DNA of 64,000 nucleotides from Nostoc linckia z4 (GTDB taxonomy: Bacteria > Cyanobacteriota > Cyanobacteriia > Cyanobacteriales > Nostocaceae). Shown here piece by piece: positions 1 through 6,923 of the stretch. The notes beneath the pieces were generated by a model. The model worked only from the letters and a program-made list of their open reading frames with translations, was not told where the DNA came from and did not search any database. Each line of letters opens with the position of its first letter. The first letter of the stretch is position 1. The position numbers and the translations under genes are program-made. Location: NCBI RefSeq assembly GCF_002608075.1, contig NZ_LAHA01000015.1, positions 55,491 to 119,490 on the forward strand. The letters run 5' to 3'.

Positions 1-521
1 GTGGTCAGTTGCTTATCCCAAACAAAGCATGAAATAGTGATGTTATCAGTTGCCCACCGAATACCCCTCTTATCCTTGCGAAAGCAGTACCGTGGATATA
101 CAAGAACTAAGTTCGGTGGGTTTTTCTCTAAGAATTCTGCCCGGTCGTCGCAGGGTTCCAAAAAACTAGTCAACAAAAATGCTGCAACGCCTACTTTTGC
201 TCTCGAATGAGCATTTTTGATAATAGGTGCTGCAAATTCGGCATACGGTGGATTGGTGACAATCCAATCGGCGTCGGGAAACTCATCCCACGACTTAGAT
301 AGCGTTACATCAAGATGGTAATCAGCTTGTTTTTTGGGGTCAATATCATTCGTCCAGATACCTCTGGTGTGGGGCCACACATTTAGTAGTGATGCGATCG
401 CACCCCCACCTACACATGGTTCTCCCACTACTCCTTTAATTTTCACGTACCGAAGTAGTTCAGTAGTGAACCAAGATGGTGACTCGTAAAAGTTTAATGG
501 ATGTCTCTCAAGTATTTTCAT
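1..521 (-). CDS. N6-adenine DNA methyltransferase-like protein, partial
   Basis: Reading the minus strand from the ATG at 521 gives an open frame that runs off the left edge, so the C-terminus is missing. The visible part has a SAM-binding-like stretch (EPCVGGGAIASLL, about residues 33-45), an acidic NDIDPKK segment near residue 60 and an NPPY catalytic motif near residue 90, the order expected of an N6-adenine methylase. The start overlaps the stop of the J-domain gene by 14 bp, so it is the most distal visible gene of a minus-strand operon. The protein probably methylates DNA, but target and partner are unknown. Confidence 0.75.
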   Translation of the reverse strand, partial: MKILERHPLNFYESPSWFTTELLRYVKIKGVVGEPCVGGGAIASLLNVWPHTRGIWTNDIDPKKQADYHLDVTLSKSWDEFPDADWIVTNPPYAEFAAPIIKNAHSRAKVGVAAFLLTSFLEPCDDRAEFLEKNPPNLVLVYPRYCFRKDKRGIRWATDNITISCFVWDKQLT

Positions 522-1074
522 TCAATGATTCCTTGGATGGTGGTAAATAAAACGTGTATGGAGTTTCATAACCAAACTCCAAACGATAATATTTGATTGC
601 CCATTGCTCCCGTAAGCGTTGATTGGGAGCAATTTCTAGCAGTAGTTCTCGATACAAATTCTTGACTTCCGTTGTTGCGTCTTGAAACAATACGTTTTGA
701 AACCATTCAACTCTAGGACGCATGTAGGCACGGGCAAAGCGCTCTATACATGTAGAAAACCACATTCCATTTTTTTCTGATTTAGCAATTCCAAAAGTCT
801 GCTTCCAAGACTGAGCAAATTCTTTTTCAAGGTTTTTAATTCGTTTATTCCAATATTTCTCCCAGTATTCGTCATTGATATCTTTAGAATCATTAGCACA
901 AGTTTTTAGCAAATCATAAGCTGAGTCAATTGCTATAAAATCTTCAGATTTACCTCCGCAATCTGGATGTGTAAGCAAACATAGTTTTCGATAAGCAGTT
1001 TTTAGTTCTCCCATAGAAAAAGGAGACTTCAATTCTAAAATTTTAATAGCCTGATTGATTGTCATTTTTGTCAT
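508..1074 (-). CDS. J-domain (DnaJ-like) protein
   Basis: The N-terminal 60 residues form a J-domain with the HPD tripeptide (LLTHPDCGG) that stimulates Hsp70 ATPase. The rest is a charged helical region of about 125 residues without zinc fingers, so it is a type III J-protein. I chose the ATG at 1074, not 1098, because AAGGAG lies 6-7 nt upstream and the ATG overlaps the previous stop as ATGA. It lies in a tightly coupled operon. Phage J-proteins can recruit host DnaK for replication or assembly; that role here is inference. Confidence 0.8.
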   Translation of the reverse strand: MTKMTINQAIKILELKSPFSMGELKTAYRKLCLLTHPDCGGKSEDFIAIDSAYDLLKTCANDSKDINDEYWEKYWNKRIKNLEKEFAQSWKQTFGIAKSEKNGMWFSTCIERFARAYMRPRVEWFQNVLFQDATTEVKNLYRELLLEIAPNQRLREQWAIKYYRLEFGYETPYTFYLPPSKESLNENT

Positions 1075-1277
1075 TGGACGCTCCTTTTCGTTACCCATTT
1101 ATCCCAATACTCGCGTTCAGTTGCAGGGTGCAAATCAAAATATCTTTGGCATATAGCCCAGCTAACTTCCAATCCTGGGGAAACAATTCCTTCTAAGGTA
1201 TAAAGTTCAGAGTAGCGGCTGCTAGTGAACTTCTTGCAGCGATCGCACCTTTCTCTATACTGTTTACTACCGCTCAT
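1071..1277 (-). CDS. Small CxxC protein, function unknown
   Basis: A 68-residue product starting MSGSKQYRERCDRCKKF. A single CxxC knuckle (CDRC) near residue 11 and a later Cys in WAIC could bind zinc. The ATG at 1277 overlaps the upstream stop (ATGA), and its own stop overlaps the J-domain start in the same way, so translation is probably coupled. I do not recognise a family. An upstream start at 1307 is possible but would overlap the preceding gene more. Confidence 0.6.
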   Translation of the reverse strand: MSGSKQYRERCDRCKKFTSSRYSELYTLEGIVSPGLEVSWAICQRYFDLHPATEREYWDKWVTKRSVQ

Positions 1278-1819
1278 TTTTTGCCATTCCCGTAATGCTT
1301 GTTCCAAATATCATCAACTGGGAACATAGATTTTTTTGAGTTATCAGATTTAACAGATTCAATTATTGATAAGCGGCTTTCTAAATCTTCATATTTTTGA
1401 AGTAGTTGAGCATTTTGTTCTATCAGACTCTCTATTTTACTTCCTACTTCTTGAAGCTTGTTTTCTAATTGCTCTAGTTCTGCAATTTTTGATTGGCAAT
1501 CATCAGTAGAATTTGGTAGATTCAGGTATTGAGTAATTGCAGCAATCATTACCTGGGTACGCGTCCGACTAGTCAACTTGGCATTATTATCAACTGCTTC
1601 CCAAAGTTCTTGAGGTACGCGTCCTGACAAAAAAAGTTTCTCTGAAGCTATCATAATTGTACCTAATTCTTCCAATAAATCTGCTCTAGTTAATCCCTCA
1701 TTTTGTGCTAATTCACCTAATATTTCCCAAATAGAATCTGTTACGCGGATACTTCTGACTATGCGTAATTCGTTTGATTTAGGTGCAAATTTCCCATTTT
1801 CATTACGTCCCTGCATCAT
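1274..1819 (-). CDS. Ribbon-helix-helix-like DNA-binding protein with coiled coil
   Basis: About 181 residues from the MMQGRNENG start. Residues 20-55 (RIVRSIRVTDSIWEILGELA) look like a ribbon-helix-helix or CopG-type DNA-binding motif. Residues 110-160 are a heptad-rich coiled coil (ELEQLENKLQEVGSKIESL), suggesting dimers or higher oligomers. Similar small proteins occur on cyanobacterial plasmids and phages as regulators or partition adaptors. The start at 1819 keeps the overlap with the upstream ASCH gene short. The role is inferred only. Confidence 0.55.
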   Translation of the reverse strand: MMQGRNENGKFAPKSNELRIVRSIRVTDSIWEILGELAQNEGLTRADLLEELGTIMIASEKLFLSGRVPQELWEAVDNNAKLTSRTRTQVMIAAITQYLNLPNSTDDCQSKIAELEQLENKLQEVGSKIESLIEQNAQLLQKYEDLESRLSIIESVKSDNSKKSMFPVDDIWNKHYGNGKK

Positions 1820-2495
1820 CACATTTCTTAAACTCCACAACCCAAATCCAAGGATCTATAGCCCAACTATTTGCCCCATTAACCGATTCCCAAAGACTCT
1901 GAAAAGATGTTCTTGGACGTGTATAAACAAAAGCCCCTGAATGATAGTCTTTATATAATTCTCTTGCTGGTTGGTTATAGCTTGCATCCCTGAAAACTTT
2001 TTCAACTCCTTCTCTAGTCGCACTTATTTGGTTAATATCCCACAGCTTTTCTACCCGGATATTCAGTATTTCAAGCCAAATACGAGCAGCTTGTTTGGGC
2101 ATATGGATAGAAGGTTTCCACGCACCATTTACTGCTACAAGTTTCTCAAGTTCTGGTACAGAGGGGGAACATTTATAGGACATGTCCGCTTTATAAGCGA
2201 AACACACAGCATCATCAGATGGCGCTTGTCTCCAAGTTTCACGCACCCAAAGCAAATCCCCTGGTTGTCCGTAAGGACAAGGAATATCAACCAATTCTCC
2301 TGTTGTTAAATTCTTGAATTTAGCGACTGTCACCAAGTCCTTTTTTGGTTTTTCTAAAATCAATGCTTCAAGGAAGAAGTTATCAGGCGCTTTATTGATG
2401 TAATCAAGCGATCGCAATCTGCGAGTTTCCGATTTGGAACCTTGTAAAATTGCACAGACCATATCACCATTAAATAGTAAAGGACGCTCTTTCAT
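1803..2495 (-). CDS. ASCH-domain phage protein
   Basis: This 230-residue protein has the hallmarks of a widespread phage family: PLLFNGDMVCAIL near the start, PYGQPGDLLWVRETW around residue 75, SIHMPKQAARIWLEI around residue 130, and a C-terminal FQSLWESVNG...DPWIWVVEF. ASCH (PUA-like) domains are thought to bind RNA or modified nucleotides. It overlaps the upstream gene by 4 bp, so it belongs to the same operon. Family membership is fairly sure; the biochemical role is not known. Confidence 0.75.
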   Translation of the reverse strand: MKERPLLFNGDMVCAILQGSKSETRRLRSLDYINKAPDNFFLEALILEKPKKDLVTVAKFKNLTTGELVDIPCPYGQPGDLLWVRETWRQAPSDDAVCFAYKADMSYKCSPSVPELEKLVAVNGAWKPSIHMPKQAARIWLEILNIRVEKLWDINQISATREGVEKVFRDASYNQPARELYKDYHSGAFVYTRPRTSFQSLWESVNGANSWAIDPWIWVVEFKKCDDAGT

Positions 2496-2776
2496 AAAAT
2501 AGTAATAGTTGCAACTAAAGTTTTTTCTCCATCACTTAGTTCACCTATTTCTTCCCAAGCTTGTTTGGTAAAAAATAAGTGTCTTTTTGCAAAGCCTAGT
2601 TCAGTTAGATCTTGGATTTCCCAAATACCAGGAATACCTTGGTAAAACCTGACTAAATTCGTCCCAGATAAATAAATATCGTCCGATAACTGGTACAAAT
2701 CCTGTAAAGTTTTAATTTCAGCAATATGCCCTAAAACAACTTCACTCGATTCAAATCCGTAAAATCTTCTTTTCAT
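2492..2776 (-). CDS. Hypothetical protein, 94 aa
   Basis: A small acidic protein (MKRRFYGFESSEVVLGHIAEI...) with no motif I recognise. It is the first well-supported gene of the minus-strand operon, and its stop overlaps the ASCH start (ATGA). The ATG at 2776 itself overlaps the TGA of a further open stretch upstream (2773-2958), which hints that something was translated before it. The pattern of small overlapping genes is typical of phage accessory operons. Confidence 0.6.
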   Translation of the reverse strand: MKRRFYGFESSEVVLGHIAEIKTLQDLYQLSDDIYLSGTNLVRFYQGIPGIWEIQDLTELGFAKRHLFFTKQAWEEIGELSDGEKTLVATITIL

Positions 2777-2958
2777 TCTTTGATTAAAATTGGGTATATC
2801 TGCTTAGCAATGGTTTCAAATTTATCGCCATCTGGGTAGGGGCGTGGAATATCTTTACCTTGTTCATAGCAAACACTTTTTAGGTGGGTTGAAAGGATAG
2901 AGCAACAGATTCTTTGTTTGAAGAGCTTGATTTTAGCTCTAATATTGAAACTGATTAA
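2773..2958 (-). pseudogene. Possible remnant or alternative-start small ORF
   Basis: The minus-strand frame from a stop at 2959-2961 to a TGA at 2773 is open for about 60 codons and ends CYEQGKDIPRPYPDGDKFETIAKQIYPILIKE, which looks like real protein. Its stop overlaps the next ATG as ATGA. I find no ATG, GTG or TTG in frame, so it may be the decayed 3' end of a gene or use a rare start. Confidence 0.3.
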
Positions 2959-3016
2959 TTACCCTATAACAAAAGAAGAGTTCTGCCATACTGTATGTAT
3001 GGCAGGGTGTTGTAAT

Positions 3017-3098
3017 GACATACAATTTGTCAACGCGGACAATAATTTGGCACACGGACATTAATCTGTCAACGCGGACAAATAATTTGGCAATCGAC
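3017..3098. mobile_element. Tn7-like/CAST-like transposon end (TnsB-site-like repeats)
   Basis: Four quasi-palindromic units of the form GACA-N(6-7)-TGTC or -TGGC occur at 3017-3031, 3038-3051, 3057-3070 and 3077-3091. They are spaced by about 20 bp, so they share one helical face. Units 1 and 3 are followed by AACGCG. The organisation resembles the TnsB-binding ends of cyanobacterial Tn7-like and type V-K CAST elements. If so, the tip is near 3098 (TGTCGA on the minus strand) and the element extends leftwards. No transposase is visible. Replication iterons are the alternative reading. Confidence 0.45.
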
Positions 3099-3141
3099 AG
3101 CAATTGCTATCAAAGCAATTTCAGTTTCCAAGGAAATTTGG

Positions 3142-4278
3142 TTAGTCTGCATAATTTTCCTCACCAAGGATTGATTGAATTAAGGCGTACCAGGCAGGAG
3201 CTTTTTTACCGTTCACTGGGGCCAATTTATTGAATTCTTGCCACAGTTGATCGTCTGTTGCGTGTGGTAGTTTTTTCTTGGCCCAGGCGATCGCATCGTG
3301 AGGAGTTTTCCACTTATGCCATTCTGAAGCAGGTTCAAGCATCTTTATCGGCTCAACCACCTGAACATCGACATCTATATAATCAATAGCCCTTGCATCT
3401 CCCCGCAGCAGACCCTTCACCACAGACTGAGATACTGGAAGCTGTCGGGCTTGATACTCGTTAAATTCAATCCAAGCCCTACGCAGGGCCATATAGTTGG
3501 GGTCAATTTGAATTGAAATTGCCCAAATTTTTTTGTCTGCCTTCTTCCCAGTCCGCAGTCCATTTTCAAAAATCGGAATTTTAGTCTTAATCTCAGTCCT
3601 ACTGAGAATGAATGGAACTTTGTGTTTGTACTGGGAACAAGGAAAGGGAGCATTGGTAATGCTTCCTAGCATCTCTTTGAACTCTCTTAATTTGATATCC
3701 AGATAACTAATATCCTCCAGGGAATGGAGGGTCATTTGCCCAGGAATCATCAAGTCGTTATCTAGCAATTCCCGGACATAAAAATGCAGCTTCCCCTCAG
3801 CTTTGCATCCATGTTGGCACTGCATAGATAACGATTGCCCCTGCATGGGACAAGGCGTATCGTGACAATCTACAAGTTGGTGATACTGCCCTTTTTTGTC
3901 CTGGAGCATCACAGATTTTTTAAGGATATTGGTGCGATCGCACACCAATTGCAGACCTGAGCCTTTATAGCTAGACATTGAAGTTGCAAAAGTTCTATCC
4001 ACCTCGTCGAACGGCAGATATATATTTAGGGCTTGAGTCAAAAAATCTCCATTGCTATCGGGATTTCCATAACTTTTGGAAAAAATGGTAGAGGCTTCTC
4101 TATTGGTGGTAACTAGGCGGATATTACTACCTAAGTCTTTCCCGTAGCCCTCGTATTCTTTTCCCCCATCAGTTCGATTTTTGACCTTACGACTGCCTTT
4201 GAATGCAGACACTTCTATCCTGCCTAAAGGATTGAAATTTGCATCATCATAACGGTTTGTCAAACCAGAAATAGGCAT
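3142..4278 (-). CDS. phiC31 gp3-like recombination directionality/metal-binding family protein
   Basis: A 378-residue protein. It has a four-Cys cluster around residues 137-155 (CHDTPCPMQGQSLSMQCQHGCK), then GKLHFYVREL and later basic, KK-rich strands. This layout (N-terminal G-R-I segment, central Cys cluster, then IPFILSRTE) matches proteins annotated as hydrolase or metal-binding, or as gp3-like recombination directionality factors, in cyanobacterial plasmids and actinophages. No serine integrase is visible to pair with it. It is transcribed divergently from an Xre gene across an AT-rich operator-like region. Family assignment is moderate, function uncertain. Confidence 0.5.
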   Translation of the reverse strand: MPISGLTNRYDDANFNPLGRIEVSAFKGSRKVKNRTDGGKEYEGYGKDLGSNIRLVTTNREASTIFSKSYGNPDSNGDFLTQALNIYLPFDEVDRTFATSMSSYKGSGLQLVCDRTNILKKSVMLQDKKGQYHQLVDCHDTPCPMQGQSLSMQCQHGCKAEGKLHFYVRELLDNDLMIPGQMTLHSLEDISYLDIKLREFKEMLGSITNAPFPCSQYKHKVPFILSRTEIKTKIPIFENGLRTGKKADKKIWAISIQIDPNYMALRRAWIEFNEYQARQLPVSQSVVKGLLRGDARAIDYIDVDVQVVEPIKMLEPASEWHKWKTPHDAIAWAKKKLPHATDDQLWQEFNKLAPVNGKKAPAWYALIQSILGEENYAD

Positions 4279-4322
4279 ATATTAGTTATGTATGAATGAT
4301 TTATTAGAACTCTACTAATCAC

Positions 4323-4366
4323 AATATCATATTGTAGGTGATATTCGTCATTTTATATATGATATT
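4323..4366. promoter_or_regulatory. Divergent promoter region with inverted repeat
   Basis: The arms AATATCATA (4323-4331) and TATGATATT (4358-4366) are exact reverse complements across a 26-bp AT-rich spacer. They lie between the minus gene starting at 4278 and the plus Xre gene starting at 4418. This is a plausible operator for the adjacent Xre regulator. Confidence 0.4.
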
Positions 4367-4417
4367 ATTTGCTGAAAGCCAGAAATATATGCAGCATTCA
4401 GCTTGATAGGAGATTCT

Positions 4418-4663
4418 ATGCGGATTGCTCGGACAACTTACATTGATATTGAAGGATTGGGGGACAGGATAAGAACAGCAAGGAAGCTTGATAAAAGGAC
4501 ACTTAAGCAAATTGCAAAAGAAGCTGGACTGTCCGAAGGGCACTGGCACGTTATCGAAAAAGAGCAGGGCGTGATACCAGAAGAAACTTTATTGAGGATG
4601 CAAGAAGTCCTTCAAGTTAATTTAGGATTCCAGGAAGAATTTGATAAATTATCAAAAAGTTAA
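4418..4663 (+). CDS. Xre-family helix-turn-helix regulator
   Basis: An 81-residue protein with a helix-turn-helix at about residues 15-60 (LGDRIRTARKLDKRTLKQIAKEAGLSEGHW...). The helix 2-turn-helix 3 pattern LKQIAKEAGLSEGHWHVIEK is typical of Cro/C1-type DNA-binding domains. I chose the ATG at 4418, which has AGGAG 6 nt upstream, instead of the TTG at 4403. It is divergent from the gp3-like gene and probably controls the shared promoter. Confidence 0.75.
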   Translation: MRIARTTYIDIEGLGDRIRTARKLDKRTLKQIAKEAGLSEGHWHVIEKEQGVIPEETLLRMQEVLQVNLGFQEEFDKLSKS

Positions 4664-4717
4664 TTTTTTTACCGCCGTAATATTTTTAGCCAAATTCCCA
4701 CATTCAGCAGCACAAAC

Positions 4718-5200
4718 ATGAACGAGTTACACGAAAGACTTCAAGAGAGCAGGATTAAAGCGCTGACGCCAGTTATTGCAGATGTTCTCTGTAGCTGTGA
4801 TTTGAACGGATACAGAATAGATGAAGTGTTAATTGTACTAAGCAACTACGTCAAGGAGCGCAAATTAAGTGCGGCGGTGAGGCTTTTGGAAGAAGCCGTT
4901 AATGTTGTTCAAATCCAACAGCAAAAAAACCACAATTTACTGCAATTAGCTGAGATTCAAGAACAATTGCAAGAAAATCGCATTGAAGCACTGACGCCAG
5001 TCTTTGTTGATGTTCTTTGCATTGTAGAAGCCAACGGCTACACGATTGATGAAGTTGTTATTGTGCTGACAAAATATGCTAGAAAGCGAGATTTGAGCGC
5101 AGCTGTTCGACTGCTCGAAGATGCAGCAACCGCTATCCAGCAACAATATCAACAATCAAATGTAGCAGTTTTACCTGCTCTGTCTTATCGAGAGATCTGA
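4718..5200 (+). CDS. Internally duplicated helical protein
   Basis: This 160-residue protein consists of two homologous halves, about residues 5-65 and 83-143. Each contains QE(S/N)RI(K/E)ALTPV, a DVLC segment, (N)GY.IDEV.IVL, and DLSAAVRLLE or KLSAAVRLLE. Only the linker (IQQQKNHNLL) and C-terminus differ. I do not recognise the family. It follows the Xre gene by 54 bp, and its 3' end overlaps the convergent Xre gene at 5133-5471 by 68 bp. Confidence 0.6.
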   Translation: MNELHERLQESRIKALTPVIADVLCSCDLNGYRIDEVLIVLSNYVKERKLSAAVRLLEEAVNVVQIQQQKNHNLLQLAEIQEQLQENRIEALTPVFVDVLCIVEANGYTIDEVVIVLTKYARKRDLSAAVRLLEDAATAIQQQYQQSNVAVLPALSYREI

Positions 5201-5471
5201 TACTGCTAAGCATGTCTTCAGCAACTTTTGGTTTTGGATGATGATGTTGTTGTTCCTCCCCTTTGACCACTGCTAAAAGTTGCAGGACATCACCTTGCCC
5301 CCAAGCCTCGGCGATCGCAATCAAGTTATCTATAGTAGGCCAAGTCCTAGCCTGCTCCCAGTTGCGTATTGTAGTTTGAGATACGCCTAAACGCATACCA
5401 AGATCCTCTTGAGAGTATTTTCTTTGGATGCGAATTTCCTGGACTATATCAGCTAATTTTTGCTTTTCCAC
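5133..5471 (-). CDS. Xre-family regulator
   Basis: A 112-residue regulator whose first 65 residues are a classic Cro/C1 helix-turn-helix (YSQEDLGMRLGVSQTTIRNWEQARTWP, then NLIAIAEAWG). The C-terminal 45 residues are a His/Lys-rich linker and a short helix, possibly for dimerisation. It reads toward the duplicated helical protein and overlaps its 3' end. A TTTGTACAAA palindrome 17 bp upstream of its start (5488-5497) is a candidate autoregulatory site. Confidence 0.75.
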   Translation of the reverse strand: MEKQKLADIVQEIRIQRKYSQEDLGMRLGVSQTTIRNWEQARTWPTIDNLIAIAEAWGQGDVLQLLAVVKGEEQQHHHPKPKVAEDMLSSIRSLDKTEQVKLLHLIVDIVAG

Positions 5472-5487
5472 GTCTTAATTACCCAAT

Positions 5488-5497
5488 TTTGTACAAA
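5488..5497. promoter_or_regulatory. TTTGTACAAA palindrome upstream of Xre gene
   Basis: This 10-bp perfect palindrome lies just upstream of the Xre gene at 5133-5471. The same 10-mer recurs at 62844-62853 in the intergenic region between the baseplate operon and the gene starting at 62889, so both may be sites for one regulator. The short length makes chance possible. Confidence 0.3.
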
Positions 5498-5580
5498 TAT
5501 TGCATATAAAAAATAAACAGTGTTATTAGCAACATGCTGATGTATCATCATGTATGTACTGATGATAAAAAAGCAGCATG

Positions 5581-5600
5581 GCCCTAAACAGATTTAGGGC
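5581..5600. terminator. Strong hairpin GCCCTAAA-CAGA-TTTAGGGC
   Basis: A perfect 8-bp stem with a 4-nt loop in the 300-bp gap between the minus Xre gene and the plus-strand block. No clear T-run follows, so it may be a 5' leader structure of the plus operon rather than a terminator. The rest of 5472-5620 holds an AT-rich promoter-like region with TGATG/CATCA repeats near 5540-5565. Confidence 0.35.
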
Positions 5601-5620
5601 TGAGTTTGCTTTGACTTTAT

Positions 5621-5716
5621 ATGGGAACTTATATGTACCAAAATAAACGTCCATTTGGCAAGAGTACTCGAACTGTGCGCTTACACAATTCTCCACAGAT
5701 TACAAATTCGCTATGA
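5621..5716 (+). CDS. Possible small basic protein, 31 aa
   Basis: The frame MGTYMYQNKRPFGKSTRTVRL... is open to a TGA at 5714-5716. The product is rich in Arg, Lys and Asn and looks protein-like. A second ATG at 5633 is also possible. No good ribosome-binding site is seen, and nothing identifies a family, so this is tentative. Confidence 0.35.
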   Translation: MGTYMYQNKRPFGKSTRTVRLHNSPQITNSL

Positions 5717-5780
5717 AAAATATTGCAAGCTCACGAAACATGAGTGTATACTGTGTTTGTAGCAGAATAGATTATTTTTT

Positions 5781-5933
5781 ATGGCAACTAAATGCAACAC
5801 TCCGAAGTATAGAGGACTTATTCCAAGGAAACCTACTTGGAATCTTGGAGAAACCACATGCATCAGGATACCGAAAAAAATTAAAGACCAAGTTCTCCAG
5901 TTCGCCAGAGAACTGGACGAACAACAACAATAA
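5781..5933 (+). CDS. Small conserved-type cyanophage/plasmid protein, 50 aa
   Basis: The ATG at 5781 opens a 50-codon frame, MATKCNTPKYRGLIP...NLGETTCIRIPKKIKDQ..., ending ARELDEQQQ. The TCIRIPKKIKDQVLQFARELD segment has the pattern of a short ribbon-helix DNA-binding module (beta-strand, then amphipathic helix), common in small cyanobacterial plasmid and phage proteins. A longer overlapping frame (5713-6078) has a much less protein-like composition and I rejected it. The role is probably regulatory (inference). Confidence 0.55.
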   Translation: MATKCNTPKYRGLIPRKPTWNLGETTCIRIPKKIKDQVLQFARELDEQQQ

Positions 5934-5952
5934 TACAACCCCAAAATTAAAA

Positions 5953-5984
5953 TCCCCAAACACTGCTTGCGACAGTTTTGGGGA
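5953..5984. terminator. Imperfect hairpin upstream of dam
   Basis: TCCCCAAACACTG (5953-5965) pairs with CAGTTTTGGGGA (5973-5984) with one bulged base. It follows the 50-aa gene and precedes the dam leader, so it could be a terminator or an attenuator. Confidence 0.3.
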
Positions 5985-6028
5985 ATGGGGTACTCCTATC
6001 AAATCAAACCTAACTAGGAGCATTACTT

Positions 6029-6082
6029 ATGAATATAGCCGGCTGTGCCCCAAAACTGCAACTGGGGAAAGGCCATGAATAA
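6029..6082 (+). CDS. Possible 17-aa leader peptide overlapping dam
   Basis: An ATG at 6029 preceded by TAGGAG (8 nt) opens MNIAGCAPKLQLGKGHE, stopping at 6080-6082, inside the first codons of dam (ATG 6075). The good ribosome-binding site and the overlap suggest translational coupling to dam. Confidence 0.4.
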   Translation: MNIAGCAPKLQLGKGHE

Positions 6083-6923
6083 CAGCATCCCCGCGTTGCG
6101 GTATTTCGGGGGCAAGCATCGGGACGCTGCCAGAATAATTTCCCATCTCCCCCCACACGAAATATATTGCGAGGTTTTTGGAGGCGGGGCCTCTGTGCTG
6201 CTACAAAAAACCCCCTCAGATTTTGAGGTTTATAACGACCTCAGCAAAGACGTAACCAATTTTTTCCGAGTTTTGCGCGATCGCCAAGATGAATTAATTC
6301 GCGCAATTGAGCTTACTCCCTACAGCCGCGACGAATGGAAGAGGTCTTTCGAGATTGCAGACGACCCAGTAGAAGCAGCAAGGCGTTTATATGTCCGCAG
6401 TTGGCAATCCTATTCTGCCGATGCCATTGCTTACAAAAATTCTGGGTGGAGGTTCCAATACCAGAAGCACCAGGGCTTCAATAATGTAGTCGCCAATTTT
6501 AACAGAGTAAATCATCTGTGGGAATTGGCAGCACGTTTCAAGCAGGTGCAAATTGAAAACGATTCGGCAATAGCGGTTATAGAGCGCTATGGGCGTAATC
6601 CAAATTGCCTGATTTATTGCGACCCCCCATATGTCCATTCAACAAGAACTGAATCGGGCAATTATCTTTACGAGATGTCTGATGCAGAACATAAAAAATT
6701 GGCCGAGTCTCTACATTCGGCCAAGGCAATGGTAGTTCTGTCTGGGTACGACTGCGAATTGTACCAAGAACTTTATAAAGATTGGCGATTAATCCAATGG
6801 ACGACATTAATCAACGGCAACAAGCGTACTGCCACTGAATCGTTATGGATTTCGCCAAATTGTGAGGATAAAAACAAGCTTCCTTTACTTGCTTTTCTCA
6901 ATTCATCAGAGATGACGATATGA
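6075..6923 (+). CDS. dam: DNA adenine methylase, Dam (D12) family
   Basis: A 282-residue class alpha N6-adenine methyltransferase. Residues 6-17 hold motif I (ALRYFGGKHRDA), CEVFGGGASVLL follows at about 35-46, and DPPY is at 183-186 (IYCDPPYVHSTR). Length and order match the Dam/D12 family, which usually methylates GATC or a related site. I start at 6075, where GGGAAAGG precedes the ATG and the leader peptide overlaps. The 3' end overlaps the next gene by 4 bp. In this context it likely protects phage DNA or tunes replication and packaging. Confidence 0.85.
   Translation: MNNSIPALRYFGGKHRDAARIISHLPPHEIYCEVFGGGASVLLQKTPSDFEVYNDLSKDVTNFFRVLRDRQDELIRAIELTPYSRDEWKRSFEIADDPVEAARRLYVRSWQSYSADAIAYKNSGWRFQYQKHQGFNNVVANFNRVNHLWELAARFKQVQIENDSAIAVIERYGRNPNCLIYCDPPYVHSTRTESGNYLYEMSDAEHKKLAESLHSAKAMVVLSGYDCELYQELYKDWRLIQWTTLINGNKRTATESLWISPNCEDKNKLPLLAFLNSSEMTI

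Noticed and set aside
1..210. Plus-strand open frame at the left edge
   Set aside because: It lies opposite a minus-strand frame with methylase motifs (NPPY, GEPCVGGG) and has no protein-like features.
4366..4382. TTTGCTGAAAGCCAGAA as a sixth operator
   Set aside because: Only the left half matches the TTTGCYGAAAYRGCAAA dyad; the right half lacks GCAAA.
5713..6078. 121-codon plus frame before dam
   Set aside because: Low-quality composition; it overlaps the better 50-aa gene (5781-5933) and the dam leader in other frames.
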